Source: Ascidiaceihabitans sp034111945 (lineage in GTDB: Bacteria > Pseudomonadota > Alphaproteobacteria > Rhodobacterales > Rhodobacteraceae). Taken from it: a stretch of 64,000 nt of DNA. The stretch is taken from contig JBLHSG010000021.1 in the NCBI GenBank assembly GCA_047626725.1, positions 1 through 64,000 on the forward strand. The letters run 5' to 3'. This document shows positions 43,845 through 53,388 of the stretch, piece after piece. Made by a program: the position numbers and the translations under genes. The notes under the pieces are model-generated. The model was given only the letters and a program-made list of their open reading frames with translations, did no database searches and had not been told where the DNA came from. Numbering within the stretch: the stretch's first letter is position 1; the number at the start of each line of letters is the position of its first letter.

Positions 43845-44699
43845 TTAAAAGCCGATTACGAAGGACACGCCCAGTGTGTTGTCGCTGGATTTAAGGCCAG
43901 CACCCGGGTCTGTGTTATAGTCCGTCCGATAGCTTACGCGTGTCGACAGGTTGTTCGACATTTTAAAGTTAATGCCCGCATCGTTCGACACGATTGTGTT
44001 CGCTTCAGACCCCAGAATGTCGGTGTCCATTGTGAACGACATGGTGTCGTTGAACGAGTAGAAGTAGCGTGACGAGGCAATAAAGCCGACTTCGGTTGTG
44101 TCAACGCCAGCAGAGTTTTCAACGTAGCGCACGCCAGGACCTGCTTGGACGCGCCATGCTTTGTCATCTTGGTTTACAACGCGGTAACCCGCACCAAAGC
44201 CCAAGAATGCATCGGTTTTGTCGCCCGCAATTGCGGCACCTGTCGTGTCGGTCAAAAAGCCGTCGTATTGATAACGGGCCAAGCCAAAACCATACCATTG
44301 CGGTGTGAAATAGCGGCTACCTTCGTATGTACCAAAGACTTTTTCTTCGCTTTTTTGGCCATTTGCTTCGCCGTAACCAACGGCAAAACCGATCAAGTGG
44401 TTCCAGTCACCCGCGCCGTATGTCAGACGACCCGCACCAGATATTTTGCCTGCGTCTGTGTTGCCGGATGTCGCAGATGCGGACAGGGCAAAAGAGCCGC
44501 GCCAGCCTTGAACAACGCCGTTCGGACCGAAACGTTCTGTGTCTTCGCCGCGACGCAAATCTGTGTTCACGTCATCTGTGATGTCGTCGATTTCATCGTT
44601 CAGCGCGGTTACGCCAGCAATGCGGTTTTGTGCATAGGCAGGGGCGGCGGCGGTCAAGGCCAGCATGGAAACAGTGGCCAGTTTCAAAAGAGTGTTCAT
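43845..44699 (-). CDS. DUF481 (YdiY-like) outer-membrane protein
   Basis: This 284-residue protein starts with a Sec signal peptide (residues 1-23, cleavage after APAYAQ) and continues as an alternating beta-strand barrel-like sequence with terminal Phe (SFVIGF), the usual outer-membrane insertion signal. DUF481 features include GWRGSFALSASATSGNTDAGKISGAGRL near residue 68. The family (YdiY) is salt- or acid-induced in E. coli. It is monocistronic with a strong terminator. Confidence 0.85.
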   Translation of the reverse strand: MNTLLKLATVSMLALTAAAPAYAQNRIAGVTALNDEIDDITDDVNTDLRRGEDTERFGPNGVVQGWRGSFALSASATSGNTDAGKISGAGRLTYGAGDWNHLIGFAVGYGEANGQKSEEKVFGTYEGSRYFTPQWYGFGLARYQYDGFLTDTTGAAIAGDKTDAFLGFGAGYRVVNQDDKAWRVQAGPGVRYVENSAGVDTTEVGFIASSRYFYSFNDTMSFTMDTDILGSEANTIVSNDAGINFKMSNNLSTRVSYRTDYNTDPGAGLKSSDNTLGVSFVIGF

Positions 44700-44834
44700 G
44701 GGTCATTCCTTTCCCAACAAGGTGACCCGTCTTCCGGCAACAGTGCCGTAGATCGGGAGCATCTCTGCTAAAATTGGGTATAAAGAATGGCTTGAAACGA
44801 GTAAAATTCAAATAAATTATAGATGACGTGAGTA

Positions 44835-45764
44835 TTATGAATTTGTAATCCGTGCAAACTGAGCAGGTTCCGCATCCTCCATGACGTCCAAATTCTCGAT
44901 AATGTTTTCTTGTTCATTTTCAGCGTTTTGCACGACCGCCGCCAAAGTTGACCGCGCCACTTGTGCGATGTCATCGTCCAGATCATCGCGCCAAACCACC
45001 CAGGATGGATACGGAAAGCGTGGCGCGTCTGCCACGATATGCAGCTTGCCCGCGTCCAATCGGCGCTTTGCCGCGCGTGCTGGCAAATATGCGATGGCGC
45101 GGCGATTAACGATGTAGTCCCCGGCCAATGCGCCAAGTGCCATCGTGACCCCTGAATTGCCAAGATTCGGAAGCGCGATTGCTTGGGCATGCATAAACTC
45201 AGGGCCCCAATCCATCGACACATATTCCTTTTGCATATCCGGCGTCGCATCGGGAAACGACGACACCATAATCAGTTCGTCATCAAGGGCATGTTCGACC
45301 ACCAAACCGGGGCGCAATTGGGGGGTGTATAACAGCGCGGCCTGCACGACCCCTTCGATCAAAAACCGGGTCATCCGATCGGTCATGCCAACTTCTGCGC
45401 GCAGGCTCAGCGTTGGCATTGTGACTTGCAAGGCATCCATCCAACGAAACCCCAAACGCGGCCACAACGAATACTGCGCACCAATTGTCAGGGCACGACT
45501 GTACCCTTCGGGAATGGCGATTTGCTGGCGCGCTTCTTCCCAGATTTTCAGCAGGCTCAAGGCATAGCGTTCGAATTGCACACCCGCGGGTGTCAGGATC
45601 GCGCCTGATTTAGACCGTGTGAACAATGGATGGCCAAGGCTGTCTTCTAGTCGCTGAATGCGCAGGCTGACGGCTGATTGTGTGACGAACAAGCGATCAC
45701 AGGCCGCGACAAACGAACCTGTGTTGGCGACCTCGATAAAGGTCTTGATAAGTGTAATGTCCAT
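44835..45764 (-). CDS. LysR-family transcriptional regulator
   Basis: This 309-residue LysR protein has the winged helix at residues ~3-60 (FIEVANTGSFVAACDRLFVTQSAVSLRIQRLE) followed by a LysR effector domain. Its N-terminus is of the 'SAVSLRI' group. No divergent partner is obvious: the neighbour upstream is a small membrane protein on the same strand. Target unknown. Confidence 0.92.
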   Translation of the reverse strand: MDITLIKTFIEVANTGSFVAACDRLFVTQSAVSLRIQRLEDSLGHPLFTRSKSGAILTPAGVQFERYALSLLKIWEEARQQIAIPEGYSRALTIGAQYSLWPRLGFRWMDALQVTMPTLSLRAEVGMTDRMTRFLIEGVVQAALLYTPQLRPGLVVEHALDDELIMVSSFPDATPDMQKEYVSMDWGPEFMHAQAIALPNLGNSGVTMALGALAGDYIVNRRAIAYLPARAAKRRLDAGKLHIVADAPRFPYPSWVVWRDDLDDDIAQVARSTLAAVVQNAENEQENIIENLDVMEDAEPAQFARITNS

Positions 45765-46072
45765 ATTTTAACTCATGAGTAAAATGCGCTTTATGCATTA
45801 ATACTATTCGTTATACGCACGCAAACATAGCTAATATGTATCGCATAGCGAAGTTGAGTAAGCGCAAGTTTTCATGATTGCACTACATGGCAAAGGGATG
45901 CACATCCCAACACCGCATCCCCGGGACTCGACTTCGCCCCAAAGCTAACGCGCTTGGGATGCCCTGTGAAAACAGCAAAACTTACCAGTTTTAGCAGACG
46001 GAATTTGCCGCGTAGATCGCAGGCATATTCACTGCGCGCCCCTTGAAATTTGCGCATCACCCTATCGCAATT
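45765..46072. other. 308-bp gap upstream of lysR
   Basis: No supported gene. A 62-codon minus-strand frame at 45872-46060 lacks family resemblance. The AT-rich segment next to the lysR start (45770-45860, with repeated TATGCAT/ATACG-like words) is the likely promoter and autoregulatory region. Confidence 0.4.
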
Positions 46073-46237
46073 TTATGGGCGAAGGGCCTGAACATAGACC
46101 GGTTGCGGGTCGATCATCATACGCGACGTGCGCGGTTCCTCATCCTCGTGGATCGCGGCAAACGCGACCAACATCACGACGAGGACGCCGCCCATGATGA
46201 TTAGAAACAGCGGGCTGGTTTTTGAATCTTTTGACAT
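46073..46237 (-). CDS. Small single-pass membrane protein, 54 residues
   Basis: A short frame encodes MSKDSKTSPL followed by one strongly hydrophobic helix (residues ~10-28) and an acidic, Pro-rich tail (HEDEEPRTSRMMIDPQPVY). The regular start, a single clean helix and position 3 bases after the stop of the gene at 46241-46672 support a real gene in an operon with it. The family is not recognised; the tail is probably periplasmic. Confidence 0.65.
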   Translation of the reverse strand: MSKDSKTSPLFLIIMGGVLVVMLVAFAAIHEDEEPRTSRMMIDPQPVYVQALRP

Positions 46238-46240
46238 ATT

Positions 46241-46672
46241 TTAACCTGACGTATCTCGGATCACGCCACGGCCGTCGATCATTCCTAATCGGGCGCAAAG
46301 GCGTAAAATCAACCAATATCCGTCCTTGATGGCCTTAGGTTCACCAACAAGATCAGAGTGATAGGGTAGAAACAGGATTTCATCGACGCGTTCGCCGGGT
46401 CCATAAAGCAAAGGTTCAGGACCAACCTGATCATCAAGCTGGTCGACCATAATCAAGCAAATTGTGCCGCGCAGCCAAGGGATCGTCGGCAACGACATCA
46501 ACCGATCCAGGATTCCCCCAGCGACCGGAGAGAAACAGGACACAATGATGTTAGGCCCCGGCCTCGCACCGCCGATGCGGTAACCGATCGTGTTTTTAGA
46601 CAGCGTCGACGTCAATATCTCGACGTTTCGCCTGCCAGTTTCACCGTCGTTTTCTATGCTTTTCATAAGCAT
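46241..46672 (-). CDS. Unknown 143-residue protein (weakly desuccinylase-like)
   Basis: Segments IGGARPGPNIIVSC and WLRGTICLIMVDQLDD resemble the start of AstE/aspartoacylase-type M14 proteins (G-A-x-PGP-x-x-x-V, then RG-x-I-x-x-V). However, the zinc-binding HG-x-E is absent and the protein is half length, so it is at most a degenerate relative. AAAGGAAAACG precedes the ATG at 46672, which I prefer to the ATG at 46699. It is followed 3 bases later by the small membrane protein gene. Confidence 0.5.
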   Translation of the reverse strand: MLMKSIENDGETGRRNVEILTSTLSKNTIGYRIGGARPGPNIIVSCFSPVAGGILDRLMSLPTIPWLRGTICLIMVDQLDDQVGPEPLLYGPGERVDEILFLPYHSDLVGEPKAIKDGYWLILRLCARLGMIDGRGVIRDTSG

Positions 46673-46858
46673 CGTTTTCCTTTCCGATCCTCTCAACATA
46701 GATCCATTTCACGGCACTGAAATTCGCGCCAAACGTGCCCGCCTTTATCTTATTTTGCGCGAAAATCATCTTTTCGCAAAATTCATAATAATTATAGTTA
46801 AGGTGATAATTTCATATGCATGAACAACTGACCTGACAGCAAACTACACCCTGAAACA

Positions 46859-48181
46859 TCACGCCTTCATGTCGATCAAACCGGGAAAACCACTTCGGAT
46901 GTGCAGATCTCTTTGAGGGAACGGAATTTCGATTTTGTGCTCACGAAACCGCTTCCAAACCGCGAGATACAGCTCGCTTCGAACGTTTGCCACGCCGTCT
47001 TCTGGATCGTTCAGCCAGAACCTAAGTTCCAGATCGACGCTGTTGTCGCCGAACCCACTGACAAGGCAAACGGGCCCCGGGACCTTTAGAATGCGCTTAC
47101 AATCACCAGCCGCCTCAAGGCAAAGCCGAATAGCCATTTCGACATCAGTATTGTAGGAAACGCCCACCGGAATACCCCGTCGGATACGCTTGTCCGAGAA
47201 CGACCAATTGGTCACAGCGTTCGAAATCAGCAGCTCATTCGGAATGAGTGTTTCGGTGCCGGATCGGGTTCTGACAGCAACATACCTCGCGCCCAGTGTC
47301 TTAACTTCGCCGTAGGTCGGGCCGTCGCCGGTTTCGACTTCGATCACATCGCCCGGTTTGATCGAACGATCCGCGAGCATGGTAAATCCGGCAACCAGAT
47401 TGCCGATCGTGCGCTGCAATCCCAAACCAACACCCAAGCCAAGCGCACCAGAGAAAACCGCAAATGCAGTCAGATCAATCCCAACCGCCTGCATGCCAAG
47501 CACAACAGCCAAAACCACAAAACAAGCGCGCATGATCTTTGAAACCAGCATTTTCATCGACGGGTTCAGGGCCTCGGATGTTTCCAATCTAGCCTGCGCA
47601 AACCGCGCCAAAATCAAAGCAAACCAAAGCAAGAGTCCCGTGACCAAAACCCCCTGAATGACGCTCCAAAGTGTTATGTTCAGTTCGCCTGCGGTAAGCC
47701 CGAAACTGTCCATCCAGCGGATTAACGGATCTAGCTGACCAATCGCGTTCAAGGCAGCGATCGACCACGCAAACCACGCAAATATGCGCGACCAAAACGG
47801 GCTGGGTATCAGCGCTGACGCGACCCTGATGACGACCCACGCATTGATTAGGCTGGCGACCAAACGGATCATGGATGTCTTCCAACCCAGTTCGCCAAAT
47901 ATGAACAACACCAGCCACAGGCTGATCACCCAGACAATTGACATTGAAATCGAAGAGACTGTTTGAATAGCCCGTCGCCATCTGGCGTTGCCCATGTCTG
48001 GCGCAACTTTTCGAATGAATTTACCGACGGCACGATGAACGATGACGGCCAAACCAAACGTGACGACGATGGCCATCGCTTGTTGGATTGAAGCGAGCGC
48101 TAAGTATTCCAGCCACACTCTATTTGCGAAAACAACGACTGTATCGACCGTTGGTGATAGTGATTTTTGGATTTCTTCCAT
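46859..48181 (-). CDS. MscS-family mechanosensitive channel
   Basis: This 440-residue protein has about five to six membrane helices in residues ~18-290. The MscS pore-lining helix and beta-domain follow (AVFSGALGLGVGLGLQRTIGNLVAGFTMLADRSIKPGDVIEV near residues 235-275). C-terminal parts include RSGTETLIPNELLISNAVTNWS. It protects against osmotic downshock. I chose the ATG at 48181 after AGGGGAGCC. It is longer than E. coli MscS (286) owing to extra N-terminal helices. Confidence 0.92.
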   Translation of the reverse strand: MEEIQKSLSPTVDTVVVFANRVWLEYLALASIQQAMAIVVTFGLAVIVHRAVGKFIRKVAPDMGNARWRRAIQTVSSISMSIVWVISLWLVLFIFGELGWKTSMIRLVASLINAWVVIRVASALIPSPFWSRIFAWFAWSIAALNAIGQLDPLIRWMDSFGLTAGELNITLWSVIQGVLVTGLLLWFALILARFAQARLETSEALNPSMKMLVSKIMRACFVVLAVVLGMQAVGIDLTAFAVFSGALGLGVGLGLQRTIGNLVAGFTMLADRSIKPGDVIEVETGDGPTYGEVKTLGARYVAVRTRSGTETLIPNELLISNAVTNWSFSDKRIRRGIPVGVSYNTDVEMAIRLCLEAAGDCKRILKVPGPVCLVSGFGDNSVDLELRFWLNDPEDGVANVRSELYLAVWKRFREHKIEIPFPQRDLHIRSGFPGLIDMKA

Positions 48182-48206
48182 GACGGCTCCCCTGACGGGT
48201 GCCAGC

Positions 48207-48587
48207 CTAAAGGATGTCTTTGCATGAGGAAAATGAGTTATAATTGACAATAAGATGATTATCTATTGAGTTAACCGTCACCTTTATCAAAAATCGTCTC
48301 AGAAACGTCAGCCCAATAATCGGTAGCACCAGAATGTCTCTGATGGTTCTAATCAAGCGATTTAGCCGTGCTGGCGAAAACCCAGCGGCCCGTCGCACGG
48401 CACGTTCCATGAGTGACTGATCCGAATACCCCGCATCATTTGCCAAAGCCGCCGGCGACAATGATGGCGACGCAGGCAAGTGATTGAACTGGTCGTTCGA
48501 CGCCTCGCGTATCGCGCAGGATTGCGGCAAAAACACAGCTCGCCAAATGTGCAGATGAAAAACGGGGCCTATATTCTGTTGGATCAA
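48207..48587 (-). pseudogene. Remnant of an AraC-family regulator
   Basis: A minus-strand frame contains LSPAALANDAGYSDQSLMERAVRRAAGFSPARLNRLIR, split here only for description as LSPAALANDAGYSDQS and RRAAGFSPARLNRLIR. This matches the second helix-turn-helix of AraC regulators (LA-x-x-GY-x-DQS...R-x-x-G-x-SP). No ligand domain or full HTH pair is present and the frame lacks a normal start, so it is a decayed 3' part of a regulator. Confidence 0.6.
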
Positions 48588-48795
48588 TGGGATGACATGT
48601 CGCGTGATTTCTAAGCCTACAATAGCCTTAAAACGTCATCGACGCCGGCGCTTGATCGCATCAAAATAGCAGTTGAATTAGCTTTGGGTCACGGTGATGC
48701 GTTACAATTCGAAAAAGGGGTAACCGTTGTTGATGGGACCAGAAGTCAACTTGGTTAGTCCGGACACGAGCGCATTCTGGTTTCAAAATTCCACG

Positions 48796-49404
48796 CTAAA
48801 AATGCATCAACGTGACAGCTTGCAAACGCGTGCGAACGCCAATTTTTCGATAGATGGTCGTGACACAGCGCGCGACGTGATTTTGACGCACGTTCAATTC
48901 TACAGATATTTGCACGTTGCTCATTCCTAACTTCATGAGCGTCAAAACCTGCTGTTCCATCTTGCTTAATGTCTTCAACAACTGTTCCGCTTTGGGCGTT
49001 ACCACGGCAACTTCGGTATCCTCGACAAGGTAATTTTTGCCATTCACAAGTTGATGCACAGCGTCCATGAAATCGCTCGCACGCATCTTTTTGGACAGGT
49101 ACCCCTTCATCCCGATTTTCAGGGCAACGCTAACGTCTTCTTTTCGCGCCGAACCTGACAACAGGGCCACGGGTTTTCCCGCATTCGCCGTGATAACATC
49201 CAAGTGGTCGGTCACTGTTGTGGCATCGGGCAATTGCAGATCCAACAGAACCAAATCGTACGCACCGTTTTCCGCAATCAAGGCCAGCGCGTCGGCTTTT
49301 GACTCGCACCCGACGGGGTGAAAATCATCGCACGTGTCCATGTACAAACACAGCGCGTCCTGTACCATAACCTGATCTTCAACAACGAGAATTTGAGACT
49401 GCAT
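48796..49404 (-). CDS. LuxR-type response regulator (NarL-like), orphan
   Basis: This 202-residue protein has a receiver domain with the phosphoacceptor Asp in LVLLDLQLPDATT (near residue 55) and the Lys in GMKGYLSKKM. A C-terminal LuxR-type helix-turn-helix follows (LSKMEQQVLTLMKLGMSNVQISVELNVRQNHV...YRKIGVRTR). No sensor kinase gene is adjacent, so it is an orphan regulator. Targets unknown. Confidence 0.9.
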   Translation of the reverse strand: MQSQILVVEDQVMVQDALCLYMDTCDDFHPVGCESKADALALIAENGAYDLVLLDLQLPDATTVTDHLDVITANAGKPVALLSGSARKEDVSVALKIGMKGYLSKKMRASDFMDAVHQLVNGKNYLVEDTEVAVVTPKAEQLLKTLSKMEQQVLTLMKLGMSNVQISVELNVRQNHVARCVTTIYRKIGVRTRLQAVTLMHF

Positions 49405-49734
49405 TACGTTCTACCCTTGAGCCACATACCAATAGTTCCAAGGGGATAATCCAACATGTTGCGCCCCTAAATCAACATGAAATCAATGACATATCCCGAT
49501 ACTACAAACCTTAGTCCTTTCGTATAGGATGCCTATTCCTCACAAAACCTTGCGGCGCGGGTGTTCAAATCTACGCCAATATAAGGCACAGTTCCGGCCG
49601 CCAAAACGCAGGCATATTCCAGATGCTTTGACATGTGTGGATGTTGCAGTCATCCTGTATTCAGTCATTAAAATCACCCATCACAACGGGCACACGGGCA
49701 CCTTTGCCCCCAGCAAAACAGCAGGCCGCTCAAC
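49405..49734. other. 330-bp gap between response regulator and ZIP genes
   Basis: This divergent gap must hold promoters for the orphan response regulator and the ZIP transporter. A 69-codon frame (49529-49738) has no resemblance to a known protein. No operator I can support is visible. Confidence 0.4.
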
Positions 49735-50478
49735 ATGATTTCACTATCGCTACAGGCGGCCCTTTGGGGGTTCATGGCGGGCGGCGCGCTGCTGCTTGGC
49801 GCGGCGATCGGGTACTTTGTCAAATTGCCCAAGGCTGTCAGTTCATCCGTCATGGCGTTCGGCATTGGCGTGCTGATCTCTGCCCTTGCGTTTGATCTGA
49901 TGGAAGAGGCCACAGCCGCCGCTGGCGTGTCTGCCGCCGTCACCGGTTTTGTATTTGGTGCCGGGCTTTATGCCTTGGCCAATGCCGCCCTTGCACGTGC
50001 GGGCGCACGAGAACGCAAACGTGCCGGCCGCGCGGCGGCAGGTGCCAGCGCATCACTTGCAATCGCGGTTGGGTCGTTGCTGGACGGCGTGCCTGAATCC
50101 GCCGCAATCGGCATTTCACTGCTCGACGGCGAAGGCGTGGCGCTTGTTACTTTGTTGGCGATTTTCGTGTCCAACGTGCCCGAGGGTCTGTCCAGTTCCA
50201 TCGGCATGAAAGCGGCGGGAAAATCTGCGGGCTATGTGTTCGGGATTTGGGCCAGCATTGCGGTGGCCTGCGGGCTGTCCGCGTTTTTGGGTTACGCGGT
50301 TATTGGCGCGTTAAATCCGTTTTTCATTGGCGCTGCGATTGCCTGTGCGGCGGGCGCGATATTTGTGATGCTGATCGACACGATGATCCCCGAAGCCTTC
50401 GAGGACATTCACAATTGGTCAGGCCCGATCGCTGCGGCAGGGTTTTTGTTCGCCTTTGCTGCAGGGCATCTTTTGTAG
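49735..50478 (+). CDS. ZIP-family metal transporter
   Basis: This 247-residue inner-membrane protein has eight hydrophobic helices. It shows the ZIP metal-site helix pattern in SLLDGVPESAAIGISLL (near residue 118) and IFVSNVPEGLSSSIGM (near 145), with conserved Pro-Glu in helices IV and V. It would import zinc or another divalent metal. The usual His residues are partly replaced by Asp/Asn, as in some bacterial members, so specificity is uncertain. The signal for metal regulation is not visible. Confidence 0.88.
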   Translation: MISLSLQAALWGFMAGGALLLGAAIGYFVKLPKAVSSSVMAFGIGVLISALAFDLMEEATAAAGVSAAVTGFVFGAGLYALANAALARAGARERKRAGRAAAGASASLAIAVGSLLDGVPESAAIGISLLDGEGVALVTLLAIFVSNVPEGLSSSIGMKAAGKSAGYVFGIWASIAVACGLSAFLGYAVIGALNPFFIGAAIACAAGAIFVMLIDTMIPEAFEDIHNWSGPIAAAGFLFAFAAGHLL

Positions 50479-50507
50479 GTGGTGATCAGAACCGCAACCT
50501 GGGGAAT

Positions 50508-50990
50508 TCAAGTGGTCTGCGCCGCACCCCGAAACTCCCTGCCCTCTTTTACGATCTCCATCACGGCGAACGAATTGGTCTGCAACACGCCGGGCAGTTT
50601 GTTGATTTTGTCGCCCAGCACGGTTCGGAATTGCGCAATGTCACGGGTTCGCACCGTCAGCAAATAGTCAAATGACCCCGCGATCATCAAGCAGCTTTCG
50701 ACCTCAGGAATTTGGCGAACCGCAGCGTTAAAATCATCCAATGAATTGTTGCCGGCCGTCGCTGCCAGCGAAACCTGCATCACCGTCACGTGGCTTAACC
50801 CCAGCTTGTCCATGTTCAAAATGGCGCGGTATCCGGTGATGTGGCCAGCGCGTTCCAGTCGTTTCACACGTTCTGAACAGGGCGTGTTGGTCAGGTTCAC
50901 CCGTCCTGCAAGTTCAACAATAGACAGCCTGCCGTCGACTTCGAGTTCCTTGAGAATCTTAAGATCGATTCCGTCTAAATCTCTGCTCAT
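50508..50990 (-). CDS. Lrp/AsnC-family transcriptional regulator
   Basis: This 160-residue regulator has an N-terminal helix-turn-helix (LDGIDLKILKELEVDGRL...LAGRVNLTNTPCSERVKRLE) and a C-terminal RAM amino-acid-binding domain (~70-155, with MIAGSFDYLLTVRTRDI). It is divergent from the uspA-AGCS operon, so alanine or glycine uptake is a likely target and an amino acid its likely effector. Confidence 0.93.
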   Translation of the reverse strand: MSRDLDGIDLKILKELEVDGRLSIVELAGRVNLTNTPCSERVKRLERAGHITGYRAILNMDKLGLSHVTVMQVSLAATAGNNSLDDFNAAVRQIPEVESCLMIAGSFDYLLTVRTRDIAQFRTVLGDKINKLPGVLQTNSFAVMEIVKEGREFRGAAQTT

Positions 50991-51179
50991 TAGGTTATAT
51001 TCCTGTTTGTACCCTGCATTTCCAGATATTTATCTATAATAAGTCGTATTAAATGTCCAATATCTAGTGATTATCACTGATACTGAAAACAGGCAGTGCC
51101 CATGAGTTATTCTTTACACACTGCCTCAAATGGGGAAGCATGATCCCCAATAAGTAGAAACTAAAAAACGGAGGACAGA

Positions 51180-51617
51180 ATGACGGTAAAAATAGTCATT
51201 GGACTAGACGGCACCGAAACCGGAGATCGCGCCCTAGCGTTCGCAAAGGATTTAGCCTCGCGAACCGAAGCGTGTGAACTGTTGGTGGTCTACATTATCG
51301 AATGGTCACCATTCACATTCCAAACCGCAGAAGAGAATGCACAACGCCACAAGCGTCGCGAAGAAGAAATCGCATTGGCCACCTCACGCATTGTCGAACC
51401 TGCCCTGAAATCGCTAAAAGACTCCGGCTTTGCAGCCAACGGTCTGGTGCGTCACGGGGATGTTGCGGAAACGCTGAACAAAATCACTGTCGAAAACGGC
51501 GGCTCGCAAATCATCGTTGGTCGCATGTCGGCAAATGGTATCAGCAAGCGCCTGTTTGGCAGCTCAACTCAGAACCTTGTCATGCACGCAGACGTGCCTG
51601 TCACCGTTGTTGGATAG
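51180..51617 (+). CDS. Universal stress protein family
   Basis: This 145-residue single UspA domain has the ATP-binding pattern near the end (IIVGRMSANGISKRLFGSSTQNLVMHADVPVTVV; G-x2-G-x9-G-(S/T)-like). It starts after GGAGGAC and precedes the AGCS symporter by 9 bases. Such a pairing suggests a regulatory role on the transporter, as UspA domains are often linked to transporters. Confidence 0.92.
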   Translation: MTVKIVIGLDGTETGDRALAFAKDLASRTEACELLVVYIIEWSPFTFQTAEENAQRHKRREEEIALATSRIVEPALKSLKDSGFAANGLVRHGDVAETLNKITVENGGSQIIVGRMSANGISKRLFGSSTQNLVMHADVPVTVVG

Positions 51618-51626
51618 GGGGACATT

Positions 51627-53183
51627 ATGAACAACACACTAAAAATCTGGCTGGCAACAGCGTTTACGGCGATGGCAGCAAGCCCGCTCGCAGCCCAAGA
51701 AGCCGTGTCTCTTGATCAAAGAGTAAACGACATTTTCGCAGCCTCCACGGGCTGGTTTGTAAACTTTATTTTCATGTCTTTTCCGGGGACCAATTTCCCT
51801 TGGATCGTTATGTGGCTGGTTATCGCAGCTACGATTTTCACCGTTTATTTTGGCTTTGTGCAGTTCCGTTATTTTCGCCATGCGATTCAATTGGTCAAAG
51901 GTGACTATTCTGACCCCAATGATGCGGGTGAGGTTAGCCACTTTCAGGCCCTTGCGACGGCGTTATCGGGCACTGTTGGCCTAGGTAACATCGCGGGTGT
52001 TGCGGTTGCCGTTGGTATCGGTGGGCCGGGTGCGACGTTCTGGATGATCCTTGCGGGTCTTCTTGGGATGGCTGCAAAGTTCACGGAATGTACGTTGGGT
52101 GTGAAATATCGCAACGAATATCCAGATGGCACTGTGTCTGGTGGTCCGATGTATTACATCTCTAAGGGTTTCAAAGAATTGGGCCTGCCGGGTGGTAAAT
52201 TCCTGGCTGTTCTGTTTTCGATCTTCTGTATTCTTGGCGCACTTGGCGGCGGTAACATGTTCCAGGCAAACCAAGCCCACGCACAGATCCAAACTGTTGT
52301 TGGCTTTGAATTCTCTGGCCTGATCACCGGCTTTATCTTTGCTGGTATCGTGTTTGCTGTCATCGTTGGCGGTATCAAATCCATCGCAAACGTCACCGAA
52401 AAAATCGTGCCGATCATGGGCATTCTTTATGTCGGTGCGGCGTTGATCATTCTGATCGTTAACTACGACATGATCGGTTGGGCGTTTAGCCAGATCTTCC
52501 TTGGTGCCTTTACGGGTCTTGGGGTTGCTGGTGGTTTTGTTGGTGCCTTGATCCAAGGTTTCAAACGGGCTGCGTTTTCGAACGAAGCGGGCGTTGGATC
52601 TGCGGCGATTGCACACTCTGCGGTGAAAACCAAAGAACCAATCACCGAGGGTTTTGTATCCTTGCTTGAGCCACTGATTGACACGGTTGTGATCTGTACA
52701 ATGACCGCTTTGGTTATCGTGATTTCACAACAGCTGATCGTTGATCCGACAACTGGCAACTATATGCTTAACGAAGCTGGCACAGCGATTGCAACAGTTG
52801 ACGGCAACACCGGCGTATCACTGACATCGGCGGCATTCGGCGCTGGCATCAGCTGGTTCCCATATGTTCTGGCGGTCGCGGTTGTGATGTTCGCATTCTC
52901 AACGATGATCTCGTGGTCTTACTACGGTCTGAAAAGCTGGACCTACTTGTTCGGCGAAGGCAAAGCATCCGAACTGACGTTCAAGATCATCTTCTGTATC
53001 TTCATCGTGATCGGTGCAGCCGCGAGCCTTGGTCCTGTCATCGACTTCTCTGATGCGGCGATCTTTGCGATGGCTGTTGTGAACATTTTCTGCCTGTACT
53101 TCTTGATGAAGCTGGTACGCACAGAACTCAATTCTTATGTCGCCCGCCTGAAAAGCGGCGAGATCAAGAAATTCACGCACTAA
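51627..53183 (+). CDS. Sodium:alanine symporter (AGCS family)
   Basis: This 518-residue protein begins with a signal-like or first hydrophobic segment and has about 11 membrane helices. AGCS marks include LSGTVGLGNIAGVAVAVGIGGPGATFWM near residue 110, KYRNEYPDGTVSGGPMYYI near 155, and KRAAFSNEAGVGSAAIAHSAV near 315. It imports alanine or glycine with sodium, which is fitting for a marine cell. It is operonic with uspA and followed by a strong terminator. Confidence 0.95.
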   Translation: MNNTLKIWLATAFTAMAASPLAAQEAVSLDQRVNDIFAASTGWFVNFIFMSFPGTNFPWIVMWLVIAATIFTVYFGFVQFRYFRHAIQLVKGDYSDPNDAGEVSHFQALATALSGTVGLGNIAGVAVAVGIGGPGATFWMILAGLLGMAAKFTECTLGVKYRNEYPDGTVSGGPMYYISKGFKELGLPGGKFLAVLFSIFCILGALGGGNMFQANQAHAQIQTVVGFEFSGLITGFIFAGIVFAVIVGGIKSIANVTEKIVPIMGILYVGAALIILIVNYDMIGWAFSQIFLGAFTGLGVAGGFVGALIQGFKRAAFSNEAGVGSAAIAHSAVKTKEPITEGFVSLLEPLIDTVVICTMTALVIVISQQLIVDPTTGNYMLNEAGTAIATVDGNTGVSLTSAAFGAGISWFPYVLAVAVVMFAFSTMISWSYYGLKSWTYLFGEGKASELTFKIIFCIFIVIGAAASLGPVIDFSDAAIFAMAVVNIFCLYFLMKLVRTELNSYVARLKSGEIKKFTH

Positions 53184-53191
53184 ATACCAAA

Positions 53192-53218
53192 CTCCGGCGC
53201 GATATTCTTGCGCCGGAG
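53192..53218 (+). terminator. Terminator after the AGCS gene
   Basis: CTCCGGCGC (53192-53200) pairs perfectly with GCGCCGGAG (53210-53218) around a 9-nt loop; a short T-rich stretch (CATTTTTAT) follows at 53224. Confidence 0.85.
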
Positions 53219-53388
53219 ACACCCATTTTTATACGCCCCGTTCAATCGACTTTGCGCGCTAAAATACGCCGCTATTGCAATTGAATGTCAGCGCGTATTG
53301 CACCAGTGTCCCCAAAAATAACGCATACAAACACAGGCCGAACGGGTCGCTCTGTGTCCTTGTTTTCGCCCTTGGAGCACTTCGCCAA

